64,000 nucleotides of DNA from assembly GCA_934486915.1 (NCBI GenBank), contig CAKSRC010000003.1:3313-67312 (forward strand). The letters are read 5' to 3'. Of this stretch, positions 1 to 8,516 are shown piece after piece; positions within the stretch are counted from its first letter, which is position 1, and every line of letters starts with the position of its first letter. The DNA is from an uncultured Eubacteriales bacterium. Lineage in GTDB: Bacteria > Bacillota > Clostridia > Oscillospirales > Acutalibacteraceae. The position numbers and the translations under genes are program-made. The notes under the pieces were generated by a model that was not told the DNA's origin, did not search any database, and worked only from the letters and a program-made list of their open reading frames with translations.

Positions 1-884
1 ATAAAGTCAGCGTCGCTAAGAGCTTCAACAGAACCATCTGTTCCGTTTTTAAGAGAAATAGTAACGACGTCTTTTTCGCAACCAAATACTTCTTGAATTA
101 CATTCAAAGGAGCGATTGGCAATGCGTTTGCTTTTACGCTAACATTTACTAATTCTGATTTAGCTAATTGTTTCTCTAAGAACTCAGCAGATTCAATGTT
201 TAGGGAAACATTTGAATATGCTTCTGTAATGTCACCGCATTTAACAGCTACATTCATTTCACAAGTTTTAATTGTGATAGTTGGAAGAAGAGCGTTATCA
301 ACTACATCATTAGAGAATGGTGCTTCAAAAGTGATAACCTTCTCATTAACTTCAGTAATAATATTGTATTCAGGAGAACCTGCACCCTCTAGAACAACAA
401 CATCACCTGCGTTAAATCCATATTGAGATTTAACTCTGTATGAACCTGCTCCTAAATCTTCAAAAATTTGAGTTTTTGCTTTGCTTGCTTCAGAGAAAGT
501 AACAGTTATTGCATTGCCCCATTTACCTGGGTTTTTAGCTTCAAAACTGATAATTCCTTCTTGACCTTCAGCGCAGCAGCTTGTAGCAACACTAGCATCA
601 GAAGGAGCGACTCTCATGATGTAAGCACGAGTTCCTCCATTAATAAAGAAATGACTTACTGCATATGCTAGATAGCGGTACTGGCCAAACTCGCTTTCTT
701 GAAGATATCCTCCAAATTTGCGATTAAACTCTGCTTGACTTAGTACTAATTCAGGTGCACCAATTGTTGCACCTTTTTCTGCTAGACCAATAAAGCCTGC
801 AGTGCTTGTGCTAACACCTTGTACAGGTGCAGAACCATTGTCAAATTCCTCAACATAAACTCCTGGTGATAGATATTCAGCCAT
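1..884 (-). CDS. Contractile tail sheath protein, partial (C-terminus off left edge)
   Basis: The frame is open from the ATG at 884 to the left edge, about 294 codons, so the C-terminal part is missing. The product begins MAEYLSPGVYVEEF and continues with GVSTSTAGFIGLAEKG and INGGTRAYIMRV. This is the N-terminal signature of contractile tail sheath proteins in Myoviridae phages, R-type tailocins and extracellular contractile injection systems. The sheath surrounds the inner tube and contracts to drive it through a target membrane. The first part, with its GxYVEE strand and polymerisation arm, is followed by a more variable middle region around residues 115-250. No good ribosome binding site lies directly before the ATG; an AAAGGAG at 925-931 is separated from it by a hairpin at 894-918. 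The gene probably shares a transcript with the charged gene at 1034-1945. Phage, tailocin and injection-system origins cannot be separated from this fragment, but the sheath assignment is firm. Confidence 0.9.
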   Translation of the reverse strand, partial: MAEYLSPGVYVEEFDNGSAPVQGVSTSTAGFIGLAEKGATIGAPELVLSQAEFNRKFGGYLQESEFGQYRYLAYAVSHFFINGGTRAYIMRVAPSDASVATSCCAEGQEGIISFEAKNPGKWGNAITVTFSEASKAKTQIFEDLGAGSYRVKSQYGFNAGDVVVLEGAGSPEYNIITEVNEKVITFEAPFSNDVVDNALLPTITIKTCEMNVAVKCGDITEAYSNVSLNIESAEFLEKQLAKSELVNVSVKANALPIAPLNVIQEVFGCEKDVVTISLKNGTDGSVEALSDADF

Positions 885-893
885 AATTCTCAC

Positions 894-931
894 GGTTTTT
901 CCATATAAATGAAAAACCTTACAACTCCTTT
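894..931 (-). promoter_or_regulatory. Ribosome binding site separated from the sheath start by a hairpin
   Basis: On the minus strand an AAAGGAG (925-931) is followed after 6 nt by a perfect 8-bp hairpin (arms 911-918 and 894-901, 9-nt loop), then 9 nt, then the sheath ATG at 884. The linear gap is 40 nt, too long for initiation. Folding the hairpin cuts it to about 15 nt. The sequence elements are visible directly; a bridging role is inferred. Confidence 0.5.
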
Positions 932-1033
932 CGCTTTCGATTTCTTTAATTAAAACCTTTAGTTAGTTGAATTTATTTAACATATAGATATTAAAAATAT
1001 CTATGTGTAAACTAGTTAATAAAACTTAAGCAA

Positions 1034-1945
1034 TTACTCATCTTGATTATCGTTTGAACCCTCATCCTCATTTTCATCGGTTGTTTTTTCAGGTTCATTA
1101 ATCTTTTTTCCCTTATCTTGATTTTCTTGCTCTTGTTTTTCTTGTTCTTTGAGCTCTTTTTCTATGTCTTCCAAACCCTTTACATTTTGAATATCTTCCT
1201 CTGCAAGCCTTTTCTTAAGCATATAAAGAAAAATTATATCGTCTCTTGCCCTAAACTTCATTTCTCTTGCTGTTTGCTTTGCTTCATTTACAGCCTTAAA
1301 GAACTTCTGCCTAAATACAAGGTTTTTTTGTTCTTTAAAGTTTTTGTCTTGATCCGGCAGTGGACTTTTCTTTTTACTTTTGCTCGTTTGATGGAAGTCT
1401 AAGACATCATCCATAGTTGTGAGATTCTGCTCATTATCCGAAAACTTGTCCATTTGCTGCTCAATATAGACAAAGTCATGAGATGCATTGGATCTAAGTA
1501 CATTTGCACCACCCAAAAAGCTTTTGTCATTGGTCATAAACCTTTCAGATCCATTAGTAATTGACCTTTTTACTGTATCGCCTTCAATAAATTCCCTTGA
1601 ATTTTGGGTTCTGGCGTGTTTTTCAGTAAACGTCAATACAATTTCATCTTTTTTTGAATCATACCCGATTTCAACCAATCCGGTATTGAGTTTAATCTCA
1701 CCTATTTTATTTGGCGGAGATTTTAAAGACTTTCCTGAAGTAGGTTTAACTTTTTTAAGCTTTTCACGCGGATTCATGTCATCCTTATCTCTAAACCTTT
1801 CAATGTTGCTGCAAAAAGGGTCGCTTCGATATCTTTTTGAATCCCTTTGAGTCAAAGAGCTATAATCGATTGCATTACTAAAACTTTTACCTTTTTGGTT
1901 CAATGCCATTTTTTTATCTCTTTTTAAACTTTCATACAATGACAT
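1034..1945 (-). CDS. Highly charged hypothetical protein preceding the tail sheath gene
   Basis: A 303-residue protein that I do not recognise. It is rich in Lys, Glu, Asp, Asn and Gln, with no signal peptide and no membrane segment. A region around residues 100-135 (IGEIKLNTGLVEIGYD, EIVLTFTEKHAR) could form beta strands. Residues 200-260 look helical and basic, and the last 45 residues are almost all Glu, Lys, Asn and Asp, probably disordered. The ATG at 1945 has a GAGGTG ribosome binding site and a strong promoter at 2002-2030. It lies 149 bp before the sheath gene on the same strand, so it is likely the first gene of the injection-system operon. It could be an assembly, regulatory or cargo-related protein; the sequence does not decide. 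Confidence 0.75.
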   Translation of the reverse strand: MSLYESLKRDKKMALNQKGKSFSNAIDYSSLTQRDSKRYRSDPFCSNIERFRDKDDMNPREKLKKVKPTSGKSLKSPPNKIGEIKLNTGLVEIGYDSKKDEIVLTFTEKHARTQNSREFIEGDTVKRSITNGSERFMTNDKSFLGGANVLRSNASHDFVYIEQQMDKFSDNEQNLTTMDDVLDFHQTSKSKKKSPLPDQDKNFKEQKNLVFRQKFFKAVNEAKQTAREMKFRARDDIIFLYMLKKRLAEEDIQNVKGLEDIEKELKEQEKQEQENQDKGKKINEPEKTTDENEDEGSNDNQDE

Positions 1946-2001
1946 TTTCCCACCTCATTCATCAAATGAAACCGTTTTATGTAATGTTATCTTATGAGTT
2001 A

Positions 2002-2030
2002 ATAATATCATCATAAAATTTACTTGTCAA
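2002..2030 (-). promoter_or_regulatory. Sigma-A type promoter of the injection-system operon
   Basis: The minus strand reads TTGACA (2025-2030), a 17-bp spacer, and TATTAT (2002-2007). This is close to the vegetative consensus. It lies about 57 bp before the start of the 303-residue gene at 1945, with a GAGGTG ribosome binding site between them. The locus therefore looks transcribed by the housekeeping sigma factor. Confidence 0.75.
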
Positions 2031-2411
2031 TACTTTTTTAGAGAAAAAAATGTAATTTTTTTGCTTTTACGACCTGTTTATTAATAAAACCTGCTTATGT
2101 CATACGCATTAGTTTACTTTTATATATGAAATATAAACTTTTATTAGGAAATCAATAAAATATATTACATAGCTTTCAACTCGTCTTTTTATGAATTTTC
2201 CTACCCTTAACCTTACAATATTTAAGTATAAATCTAAGTTTTTAATTAATTTATAAGACCTAATTAATGAGATGATAATACCAAATGGGCTATTCTACAT
2301 ATTTCTCACTTGATTCATGTTAAGATATCCATATATCCTTATAAATGTCAAGCATTAGGCCCTATTTCAATATAAAGTTATTATTACAATATTACCCAAA
2401 CAATAAAAAGC
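2031..2411. other. AT-rich spacer between divergent operons
   Basis: This stretch between the leftward injection-system operon and rightward prmA has stop codons in all frames and no convincing gene, RNA or terminator. It is very AT-rich. Nothing supportable is seen except the promoters at its two ends. Confidence 0.5.
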
Positions 2412-2440
2412 TTGTAATATTTGATAAATATTACTATAAT
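2412..2440 (+). promoter_or_regulatory. Promoter of prmA
   Basis: TTGTAA (2412-2417), a 17-bp spacer and TATAAT (2435-2440). Transcription would start near 2447, just before the AAGGAGG at 2461-2467. This placement excludes the upstream TTG at 2421 as a start codon for prmA because it lies inside the promoter spacer. Confidence 0.7.
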
Positions 2441-2474
2441 AAATGGTATTATAATAATAAAAGGAGGAGTTCCT

Positions 2475-3392
2475 ATTAACTTTAACGAAATAATAATCAC
2501 AGTCCCATCAGCTCAAACTGATATTGCAGGTGCAATCGCTAATATGGTTGTTCCATATGGAATATATATTGAAGACTACTCTAATCTTGAAAAAGAAGTA
2601 ATGGAGATTGCAAATATAGATATGATAGACGAATCTCTTATTAAGAAAGATAGATCAAAAAGTAAGATCCATATCTATATTGATAAAGAGCACAGCCCTA
2701 TTGAGGCCATTTCTTTTTTAAAAGAAAGATATAAAAGTGAGTCAATAGACTTTGACATATCAGTTCAAGATATGCATGAAGAAGACTTCGCAAACAATTG
2801 GAAAAAGTATTTTAAACCTATAGAAGTAGGCAATAAACTTCTAATAAGGCCTATATGGGAAGAATACAAGGAAAAAACCTCAAGAAAAATATTAAATCTT
2901 GAGCCGGGTATCGCATTTGGAACGGGAACCCATCAAACTACCAGACTATGTCTTTCAATGCTTGAAGATGTAGTAAACAATGAAAGCCGTGTATTAGACG
3001 TTGGGTGCGGCAGCGGTATACTTGCTATTGCATCTTTAGTTTTGGGTGCCAAAAGTGCCCTAGGCGTAGATATTGATGAGCTTGCTGTAAAAACCGCAGT
3101 AAATAATGCAAAGCTTAACAACGTGGAAAACCGCTTTAATGCAGTTTGCGGAGACCTTTTAGATAAAGTCGATGGCCAATACGATATCATTCTTGCCAAT
3201 ATAGTCGCCGATGTCATAATCAACCTTTCTAAGGATATAAAGCCCTATATGCATAAAGATACTATATTCTTAATGAGCGGAATAATTGATTCAAGACTTT
3301 TAGATGTTAAAAATGCTCTAAATGAAAGCTTTATAATATTAGACGAAAGGCAAGATAAGTGTTGGGTGGCACTAAAAGCCAAACTAAAATAA
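2475..3392 (+). CDS. prmA: Ribosomal protein L11 methyltransferase PrmA, probable ATT start
   Basis: PrmA uses S-adenosylmethionine to trimethylate ribosomal protein L11 in the cytoplasm. The product has the family's N-terminal L11-binding region (ITVPSAQTDIAGAIANMVVP), then FGTGTHQTTRLC, the SAM-binding loop VLDVGCGSGILAIAS, and NIVADVI in the active-site position. The open frame reaches a TTG at 2421, but that codon lies inside the promoter. The only good ribosome binding site, AAGGAGG at 2461-2467, is 7 nt before an in-frame ATT at 2475, where family alignments would start (INFNEIIITV). The next in-frame ATG, at 2544, would remove the conserved N-terminus. An AUU start is rare (infC is the classic case); a sequencing error turning ATG into ATT is the alternative. 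The gene is 305 codons, near the usual size. Function certain, start likely. Confidence 0.93.
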   Translation: MNFNEIIITVPSAQTDIAGAIANMVVPYGIYIEDYSNLEKEVMEIANIDMIDESLIKKDRSKSKIHIYIDKEHSPIEAISFLKERYKSESIDFDISVQDMHEEDFANNWKKYFKPIEVGNKLLIRPIWEEYKEKTSRKILNLEPGIAFGTGTHQTTRLCLSMLEDVVNNESRVLDVGCGSGILAIASLVLGAKSALGVDIDELAVKTAVNNAKLNNVENRFNAVCGDLLDKVDGQYDIILANIVADVIINLSKDIKPYMHKDTIFLMSGIIDSRLLDVKNALNESFIILDERQDKCWVALKAKLK

Positions 3393-3429
3393 GTCCTTTT
3401 ATAATTAAAAATGAAATGGGGGAAAATAA

Positions 3430-5661
3430 TTGATAAAATTAGCTAAATATCTAAAGCCTTATGTAATGTCGTTAATTTTTTGCGTACTGCTTTTATTTGG
3501 TCAAGCGATGTGTGACTTAAGTCTCCCAAACTTGATGTCTGACATAGTAAATGTAGGTATCCAAGAAAGAGGCATAGAAAACCCTACACCCGAGATAATG
3601 AGTGAAAAGGCCTATAATCTTATAACAATATTCATGTCAGAGGCGGATAAACAAATCTTTAGTAAAAATTATAGCTATATACAAACAGGGAAAGTAACCA
3701 ACAATTATAATGAATATATTAAAAAGTACCCACTCTTGGAAGATGAGAGCATTTATATACTTAAGAAAGATAATAAAACTGATTTAGATGCGTTAAGCAA
3801 GCTTTATTCTAAAAGTACTATGGCTATGATTATCTCACTTAAATCTCTTGCATCAAATTTGGAAAATGGATCCCAGTTTAATACTGATGATGTAACAAGC
3901 CTAAAGTTTACTGACATTTATTATCTAACTCCTATCTTCCAAAGCTTGCCTGCAGAAGCTATAGACAAATCTATAGAAGATGCTTCCAAGGTCGATAGTG
4001 CATTAAGTAGACAAATTGCAACAGCCATTACCCAAAAATTCTACACTGAGGCCGGCGTTGATCTAGGCGCTCTTCAAAATAGGTATACCACTAAAATAGG
4101 TATATATATGATTGTTTTAACATTATTGGGTGCTGCCGCCACAATGTCCGTAAGCTTCCTTTCCTCAAGAATATCAGCCGGAGTTTCAAAGGTATTAAGG
4201 CGTGATATTTTTAGAAAAGTCGAAAGTTTCTCTAATAATGAATTTGATAAATTTTCCACTGCATCACTAATCACAAGAACCACCAATGACGTAACCCAAG
4301 TACAAACTATTATAATGATGGGTATAAGGATGATAGTCTACGCTCCTATCATGGGTATAGGAGGAACAATACTTGCATTAGAAAAGTGTGCTTCTATGGG
4401 TTGGATAATTGCACTTAACGTATTAGTAATATTGGGGATTATATCTATAGTCTTTTCTATTACAATGCCAAAGTTTAAATCCATCCAAAAACTAATCGAC
4501 AAATTAAACCTTGTCACAAGAGAACACTTAAGCGGAATGATGGTCATAAGGGCATTTGGAACTCAAAAATTTGAGGAAAATCGTTTTGATAATGCTAATA
4601 AAAACCTCACTGACGTCAATAAATTTGTTAATCGTATGATATGCTTATTAATGCCTGCTATGATGTTTCTCATGAATGCTATCAGCCTTTTGATTGTATG
4701 GGTAGGTTCTAACGAAATCTCAAAAGCCAATATGCAAGTCGGAGACATGATGGCATTTATGCAATACGCTATGCAGATTATAATATCCTTCTTAGTTATT
4801 TCGATGATATTTATTTTAGTTCCAAGAGCTGCCGTTTCAGCGGACAGAATTGCAGAGGTTTTATATACTGATATCGCTATAAAAGATGAAAAAAAACCTA
4901 TTAAATTGCCCGAAAACCATAGTGGCAAAATTGAGTTTAAAAATGTTTCCTTCAAATATGAAGGTGCGGATGAATATGTACTTGAAAATATCAGCTTTAC
5001 GGCTTTACCCGGAAAGACAACAGCATTTATTGGGGCCACAGGTTCGGGAAAATCCACTCTTGTAAACCTTATCCCAAGATTTTACGATGTAACTGAAGGC
5101 GAAATTTTAATCGACAACATAAACATAAAATCTATCTCACAGCAAGAATTACACGATAATATAGGATATGTACCGCAAAAAGGCATACTATTCTCAGGAA
5201 CAATTGCATCAAACATAGCTTATGGTAAAAAAGATGCAAATGAAATCGACATAACCGAAGCGGCAGAAGTCGCTCAAGCCTCTGAATTTATAGAAGGTTT
5301 TAAAGGAAAATATTATAGCGAAATATCGCAGGGCGGCTCTAATGTATCGGGCGGTCAAAAACAAAGGCTTTCTATTGCAAGAGCATTAATAAAAAAAGCT
5401 AAAGTCTATATATTTGACGATAGTTTTTCAGCTCTTGATTTCAAAACAGATGCTATGCTTAGAAAGGCACTTACAAAATACACTAAACATTCAACAGTCT
5501 TTATAGTAGCTCAAAGAATAAGCACAATAATGAATGCAGAACAAATAATAGTCCTTGATGAAGGGAAAATAGTTGGTAAAGGAACTCATGAAGAGCTTCT
5601 TGAAACTTGTGATACTTATAAAGAAATTGCCTTATCTCAGCTTTCAAAGGAGGAATTGTAA
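3430..5661 (+). CDS. ABC exporter subunit A, degenerate nucleotide-binding site
   Basis: This is one half of a heterodimeric type IV (type I exporter) ABC transporter: a membrane domain followed by an ATPase domain in a single chain. A first membrane helix (about residues 12-35) is followed by an unusually long non-membrane insert of roughly 175 residues before the second helix (about residue 222), placing an extra domain outside the cell. The C-terminal ATPase has Walker A GATGSGKST and signature NVSGGQKQR. Its Walker B reads FDDSFSALD, with Asp in place of the catalytic Glu, and the switch His is Gln (VAQRIST). Its own site is therefore degenerate, as in the BmrCD and TM287/288 families. 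TTG start at 3430 after a GGGGG tract. It overlaps the next gene at TAATG, implying coupled translation. Substrate (drug, peptide or lipid) is unknown. Confidence 0.9.
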   Translation: MIKLAKYLKPYVMSLIFCVLLLFGQAMCDLSLPNLMSDIVNVGIQERGIENPTPEIMSEKAYNLITIFMSEADKQIFSKNYSYIQTGKVTNNYNEYIKKYPLLEDESIYILKKDNKTDLDALSKLYSKSTMAMIISLKSLASNLENGSQFNTDDVTSLKFTDIYYLTPIFQSLPAEAIDKSIEDASKVDSALSRQIATAITQKFYTEAGVDLGALQNRYTTKIGIYMIVLTLLGAAATMSVSFLSSRISAGVSKVLRRDIFRKVESFSNNEFDKFSTASLITRTTNDVTQVQTIIMMGIRMIVYAPIMGIGGTILALEKCASMGWIIALNVLVILGIISIVFSITMPKFKSIQKLIDKLNLVTREHLSGMMVIRAFGTQKFEENRFDNANKNLTDVNKFVNRMICLLMPAMMFLMNAISLLIVWVGSNEISKANMQVGDMMAFMQYAMQIIISFLVISMIFILVPRAAVSADRIAEVLYTDIAIKDEKKPIKLPENHSGKIEFKNVSFKYEGADEYVLENISFTALPGKTTAFIGATGSGKSTLVNLIPRFYDVTEGEILIDNINIKSISQQELHDNIGYVPQKGILFSGTIASNIAYGKKDANEIDITEAAEVAQASEFIEGFKGKYYSEISQGGSNVSGGQKQRLSIARALIKKAKVYIFDDSFSALDFKTDAMLRKALTKYTKHSTVFIVAQRISTIMNAEQIIVLDEGKIVGKGTHEELLETCDTYKEIALSQLSKEEL

Positions 5662-7526
5662 TGCCAAACATATCTAAACCCTCCGGCGGACATATGAGTC
5701 ATGGTAATAATCCGGTTGGAGAAAAAGCTAAAGACTTCAAGGGTACTCTAAAGAAACTTTTATCCTACTTTGGAAAATATAAAATAGCGTTGATTATCGT
5801 CATTATTTTTGCTATTGCATCCACTATATTTTCAATCATCGGCCCTAAGCTTTTAGGAACAGCCACAACTGAAATATATCAAGGTATAGTTGGTCAAATT
5901 TCGGGTACCAGCACCGGAATTAATTTTGATAAAATCTCAGAAATACTATTATTCTTATTAGCACTTTACCTTGTAAGCTTTGCATTTTCCTATATTCAAG
6001 GCTTCATAATGACGGGTATATCCATGAAGATATCCTATAGGTTAAGAAATGACATTGAGCATAAAATTAACAAAATGCCACTTTCTTATTTCGACACTGT
6101 AAATCACGGCGAAGTCCTTTCGAGAGTAACCAATGATGTCGATACACTAAGCCAAACATTAAATCAAAGTGTAACCCAAATAATAACCTCAATCGTAACC
6201 GTAATAGGAATTATAATTATGATGTTTACGATTAGCTGGCAATTGACGCTAATTGCTATGTGTATAGTCCCAATTTCACTATTTTTTATATCTTTCGTAG
6301 TTAAAAAATCACAAATCTACTTTGTTCATCAACAAGACTTTCTAGGCCATATTAACGGCCATATTGAAGAAATGTACGCAGGTCACAATGTTGTTAAGGC
6401 CTTCAACGGCGAACAAGATTCTATTGCTAAATTTGATAGATTCAACGAGATTTTATATATCTCTTCTTGGAAATCACAGTTCTTATCTGGCCTTATGATG
6501 CCTATAATGAACTTTGTATCCAATCTAGGCTATGTTGCTATATGTATACTTGGTGGTTACCTAGCTATCAATAACGGCTTACCCGTTGGTGATATTCAGG
6601 CCTTTATTCAATATGTACGCCAGTTTACCCAACCTCTTACTCAAATTTCCAACATTTCAAACGTGCTCCAGCAAACAATGGCTGCAGCCGAACGAGTATT
6701 TGAATTCTTAGCTGAAACTGAGGAAGTCCCTGAAGCCTTGAATCCTCTAGTACCCAAGCGACCCGGCGAGGATAATCCTAATGCAGTTGAAATTAACGGA
6801 AGTGTCCAATTCGATCACGTAAAATTCGGTTATAACCCGGATAAGATAATAATAAATGACTTCTCAGCCGATGTTAAGCCCGGCCAAAAGATTGCAATAG
6901 TTGGTCCAACGGGTGCAGGAAAAACCACAATGGTTAAGCTTCTAATGCGTTTTTATGACGTAAATGGCGGCGCAATAAAGGTTGACGGCCACAACATTAA
7001 AGACTTCACAAGAAACGGTTTAAGGTCCATATTTGGCATGGTTTTGCAGGAAACTTGGCTTTATAACGCTTCTATCAAAGACAATATACGTTATGGCAAA
7101 TTAGATGCCACAGATGAGGAGATAATATCCGCTGCAAAAGCTGCACAAGTTCACCACTTTGTAAAGACATTGCCCCAAGGATATGACATGGAGTTAAATG
7201 AAGAATCAAGCAACGTATCTCTAGGTCAAAAACAACTTCTTACCATAGCAAGAGCTATCTTGGCTGACCCCAAAATATTGATTTTGGATGAGGCTACAAG
7301 TTCAGTAGATACAAGAACTGAAGTCCTAATCCAAAGAGCCATGGATAACTTGATGAAAGATCGAACCAGCTTTATCATTGCCCATAGATTAAGCACCATA
7401 AAAGATGCAGATTTAATTTTGGTAATGAAGGACGGGGATATAATAGAGCAAGGAAAACACGATGAATTACTTGCTAAAAAAGGTTTTTACGCCAATTTAT
7501 ACGAAAGCCAATTCAAAGTAAGTTAA
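5661..7526 (+). CDS. ABC exporter subunit B, catalytic partner
   Basis: The second half of the exporter, 621 residues, with six predicted membrane helices and a C-terminal ATPase domain. Walker A is GPTGAGKTT, Walker B is ILILDEATSSVD with the catalytic Glu, and the switch His is present (IIAHRLSTI). Its signature is NVSLGQKQ rather than LSGGQ. The consensus ATP site of the pair is therefore built from this subunit's Walker motifs and the VSGGQ of the upstream subunit, while the other site is degenerate. The N-terminus (about 30 residues, Gly- and Lys-rich) is cytoplasmic. The start ATG overlaps the stop of subunit A. The two genes form a unit closed by a terminator at 7543-7588. It belongs to the BmrD/LmrD-like group of exporters, which are often drug-linked; substrate not determined. 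Confidence 0.9.
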   Translation: MPNISKPSGGHMSHGNNPVGEKAKDFKGTLKKLLSYFGKYKIALIIVIIFAIASTIFSIIGPKLLGTATTEIYQGIVGQISGTSTGINFDKISEILLFLLALYLVSFAFSYIQGFIMTGISMKISYRLRNDIEHKINKMPLSYFDTVNHGEVLSRVTNDVDTLSQTLNQSVTQIITSIVTVIGIIIMMFTISWQLTLIAMCIVPISLFFISFVVKKSQIYFVHQQDFLGHINGHIEEMYAGHNVVKAFNGEQDSIAKFDRFNEILYISSWKSQFLSGLMMPIMNFVSNLGYVAICILGGYLAINNGLPVGDIQAFIQYVRQFTQPLTQISNISNVLQQTMAAAERVFEFLAETEEVPEALNPLVPKRPGEDNPNAVEINGSVQFDHVKFGYNPDKIIINDFSADVKPGQKIAIVGPTGAGKTTMVKLLMRFYDVNGGAIKVDGHNIKDFTRNGLRSIFGMVLQETWLYNASIKDNIRYGKLDATDEEIISAAKAAQVHHFVKTLPQGYDMELNEESSNVSLGQKQLLTIARAILADPKILILDEATSSVDTRTEVLIQRAMDNLMKDRTSFIIAHRLSTIKDADLILVMKDGDIIEQGKHDELLAKKGFYANLYESQFKVS

Positions 7527-7542
7527 ACTCAATAAAATAATA

Positions 7543-7588
7543 AATATGCCAAGTGAACCTTAAAACTCACTTGGCATATTTTATTTCT
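7543..7588 (+). terminator. Intrinsic terminator of the ABC exporter operon
   Basis: AATATGCCAAGTGA and its complement TCACTTGGCATATT form a 14-bp stem (7543-7556, 7567-7580), followed by a T-rich tail. Confidence 0.85.
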
Positions 7589-7644
7589 TTATAACAATCT
7601 AAACATTTGATTATTACAGCCATAATCATCTTATATACTATGAA

Positions 7645-7694
7645 CACACAAAAAGTCCCTTTTATTAGATTCTTATATCTAACACAAGGGACTT
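7645..7694 (-). terminator. Terminator of the yceD-rpmF operon
   Basis: On the minus strand AAGTCCCTT (7694-7686) pairs with AAGGGACTT (7661-7653), followed by TTTTGTG. It lies just beyond the rpmF stop codon. Confidence 0.75.
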
Positions 7695-7716
7695 AACTTA
7701 ATTCTTTATAATGCTA

Positions 7717-7899
7717 TTAAGCTTCTTTTTTTACAACTTCTCTTCCGTTGTAATAACCGCATGTTCCACAAACTCTATGAGGAGTTTTAAAAGAACCACA
7801 TTGCGGGCATTTCATAAGTGCAGGGGCACTTAATTTCCAAACGTTAGAACGTCTTTTATCTCTTCTTGCTTTAGAATGTTTTCTCTTAGGTACAGCCAT
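7717..7899 (-). CDS. rpmF: Ribosomal protein bL32
   Basis: A 60-residue component of the 50S subunit. It has the canonical basic start MAVPKRKHSKARRDKRRS and a zinc ribbon with four cysteines (Cys31, Cys34, Cys44, Cys47; CPQC and CGTC), making it the zinc-binding form. ATG at 7899 with an AGGAGG site. It follows the YceD gene at a 46-bp distance in the order yceD-rpmF, which is conserved across bacteria, and ends at the terminator 7645-7694. Confidence 0.97.
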   Translation of the reverse strand: MAVPKRKHSKARRDKRRSNVWKLSAPALMKCPQCGSFKTPHRVCGTCGYYNGREVVKKEA

Positions 7900-7945
7900 T
7901 ATAGAAACCTCCTTACTTATATAAAGCTATAATCTTTATAGCTGA

Positions 7946-8440
7946 TTAGTTTAATAAATCCCTAAGCGCCTCTAAACGAGGATCTATATTATCATTGGGA
8001 CAATCACAAGGACCTTCATTGAGGTCTTTTCCGCACTTTGGACATAAGCCCTTGCAGTCTTCACTGCATAAAATTTTCGCGGGAATTTTAAGTAAAATAT
8101 CTTCTTTTATAAGGTTGTCTAAATCAAGTTTAAAGTCGTTTAAGCTAATATACTCGTCGTCTTCATCACATTCATTGTTATTTACAAGAATATGATCAAA
8201 TTCATAGTTCTCTTTTACCTCGACCGTCTTAGTGCAGCGGTCACATGAATGAGTAAAACTAAAGCATACCAAAGCTTTAAGGGTTACAACATCCGCTTGA
8301 TTTTTAATATTATAACTAATAGTAATAGGGGAAATCGATAAAAAGCTTTTTTCAAATTCATTAATACTCATTTCGAGCTGATAATTATCAAAAATATTTT
8401 TTACCTTCCCGGCAAATAAATCCTTTAGATCAAGAACCAT
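7946..8440 (-). CDS. yceD: YceD family protein (DUF177)
   Basis: A 164-residue protein of the YceD/DUF177 family, nearly always encoded directly upstream of rpmF and, in other species, linked to 23S rRNA accumulation and ribosome assembly. The N-terminal half is a beta-rich domain with a CDRC pair. The C-terminal part carries clustered cysteines (CSEDCKGLCPKCGKDL, then GPCDC), likely a metal site. ATG at 8440 with GAGGTG. It is driven by a consensus promoter at 8469-8497, so transcription of rpmF probably starts here. The biochemical role is not settled for the family. Confidence 0.9.
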   Translation of the reverse strand: MVLDLKDLFAGKVKNIFDNYQLEMSINEFEKSFLSISPITISYNIKNQADVVTLKALVCFSFTHSCDRCTKTVEVKENYEFDHILVNNNECDEDDEYISLNDFKLDLDNLIKEDILLKIPAKILCSEDCKGLCPKCGKDLNEGPCDCPNDNIDPRLEALRDLLN

Positions 8441-8468
8441 ACTTTACACCTCAATGTCACACTTTATT

Positions 8469-8497
8469 ATTATAACTTTTTTAAAAAATAATGTCAA
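8469..8497 (-). promoter_or_regulatory. Consensus promoter of yceD-rpmF
   Basis: The minus strand reads TTGACA (8492-8497), a 17-bp spacer, TATAAT (8469-8474). This is a perfect vegetative consensus, as expected for a ribosomal protein operon. The yceD start at 8440 is 28 bp downstream of the -10. Confidence 0.85.
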
Positions 8498-8516
8498 TAA
8501 TTTTTTTAAAGTACTC

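Noticed and set aside
1118..1850. Open frames on the plus strand opposite the charged gene
   Set aside because: They have no ribosome sites, are the complement of the minus-strand gene and show no protein-like composition.
2421..2474. prmA start at TTG 2421
   Set aside because: The codon lies within the promoter spacer (2418-2434) and has no ribosome site; the only good site serves 2475.
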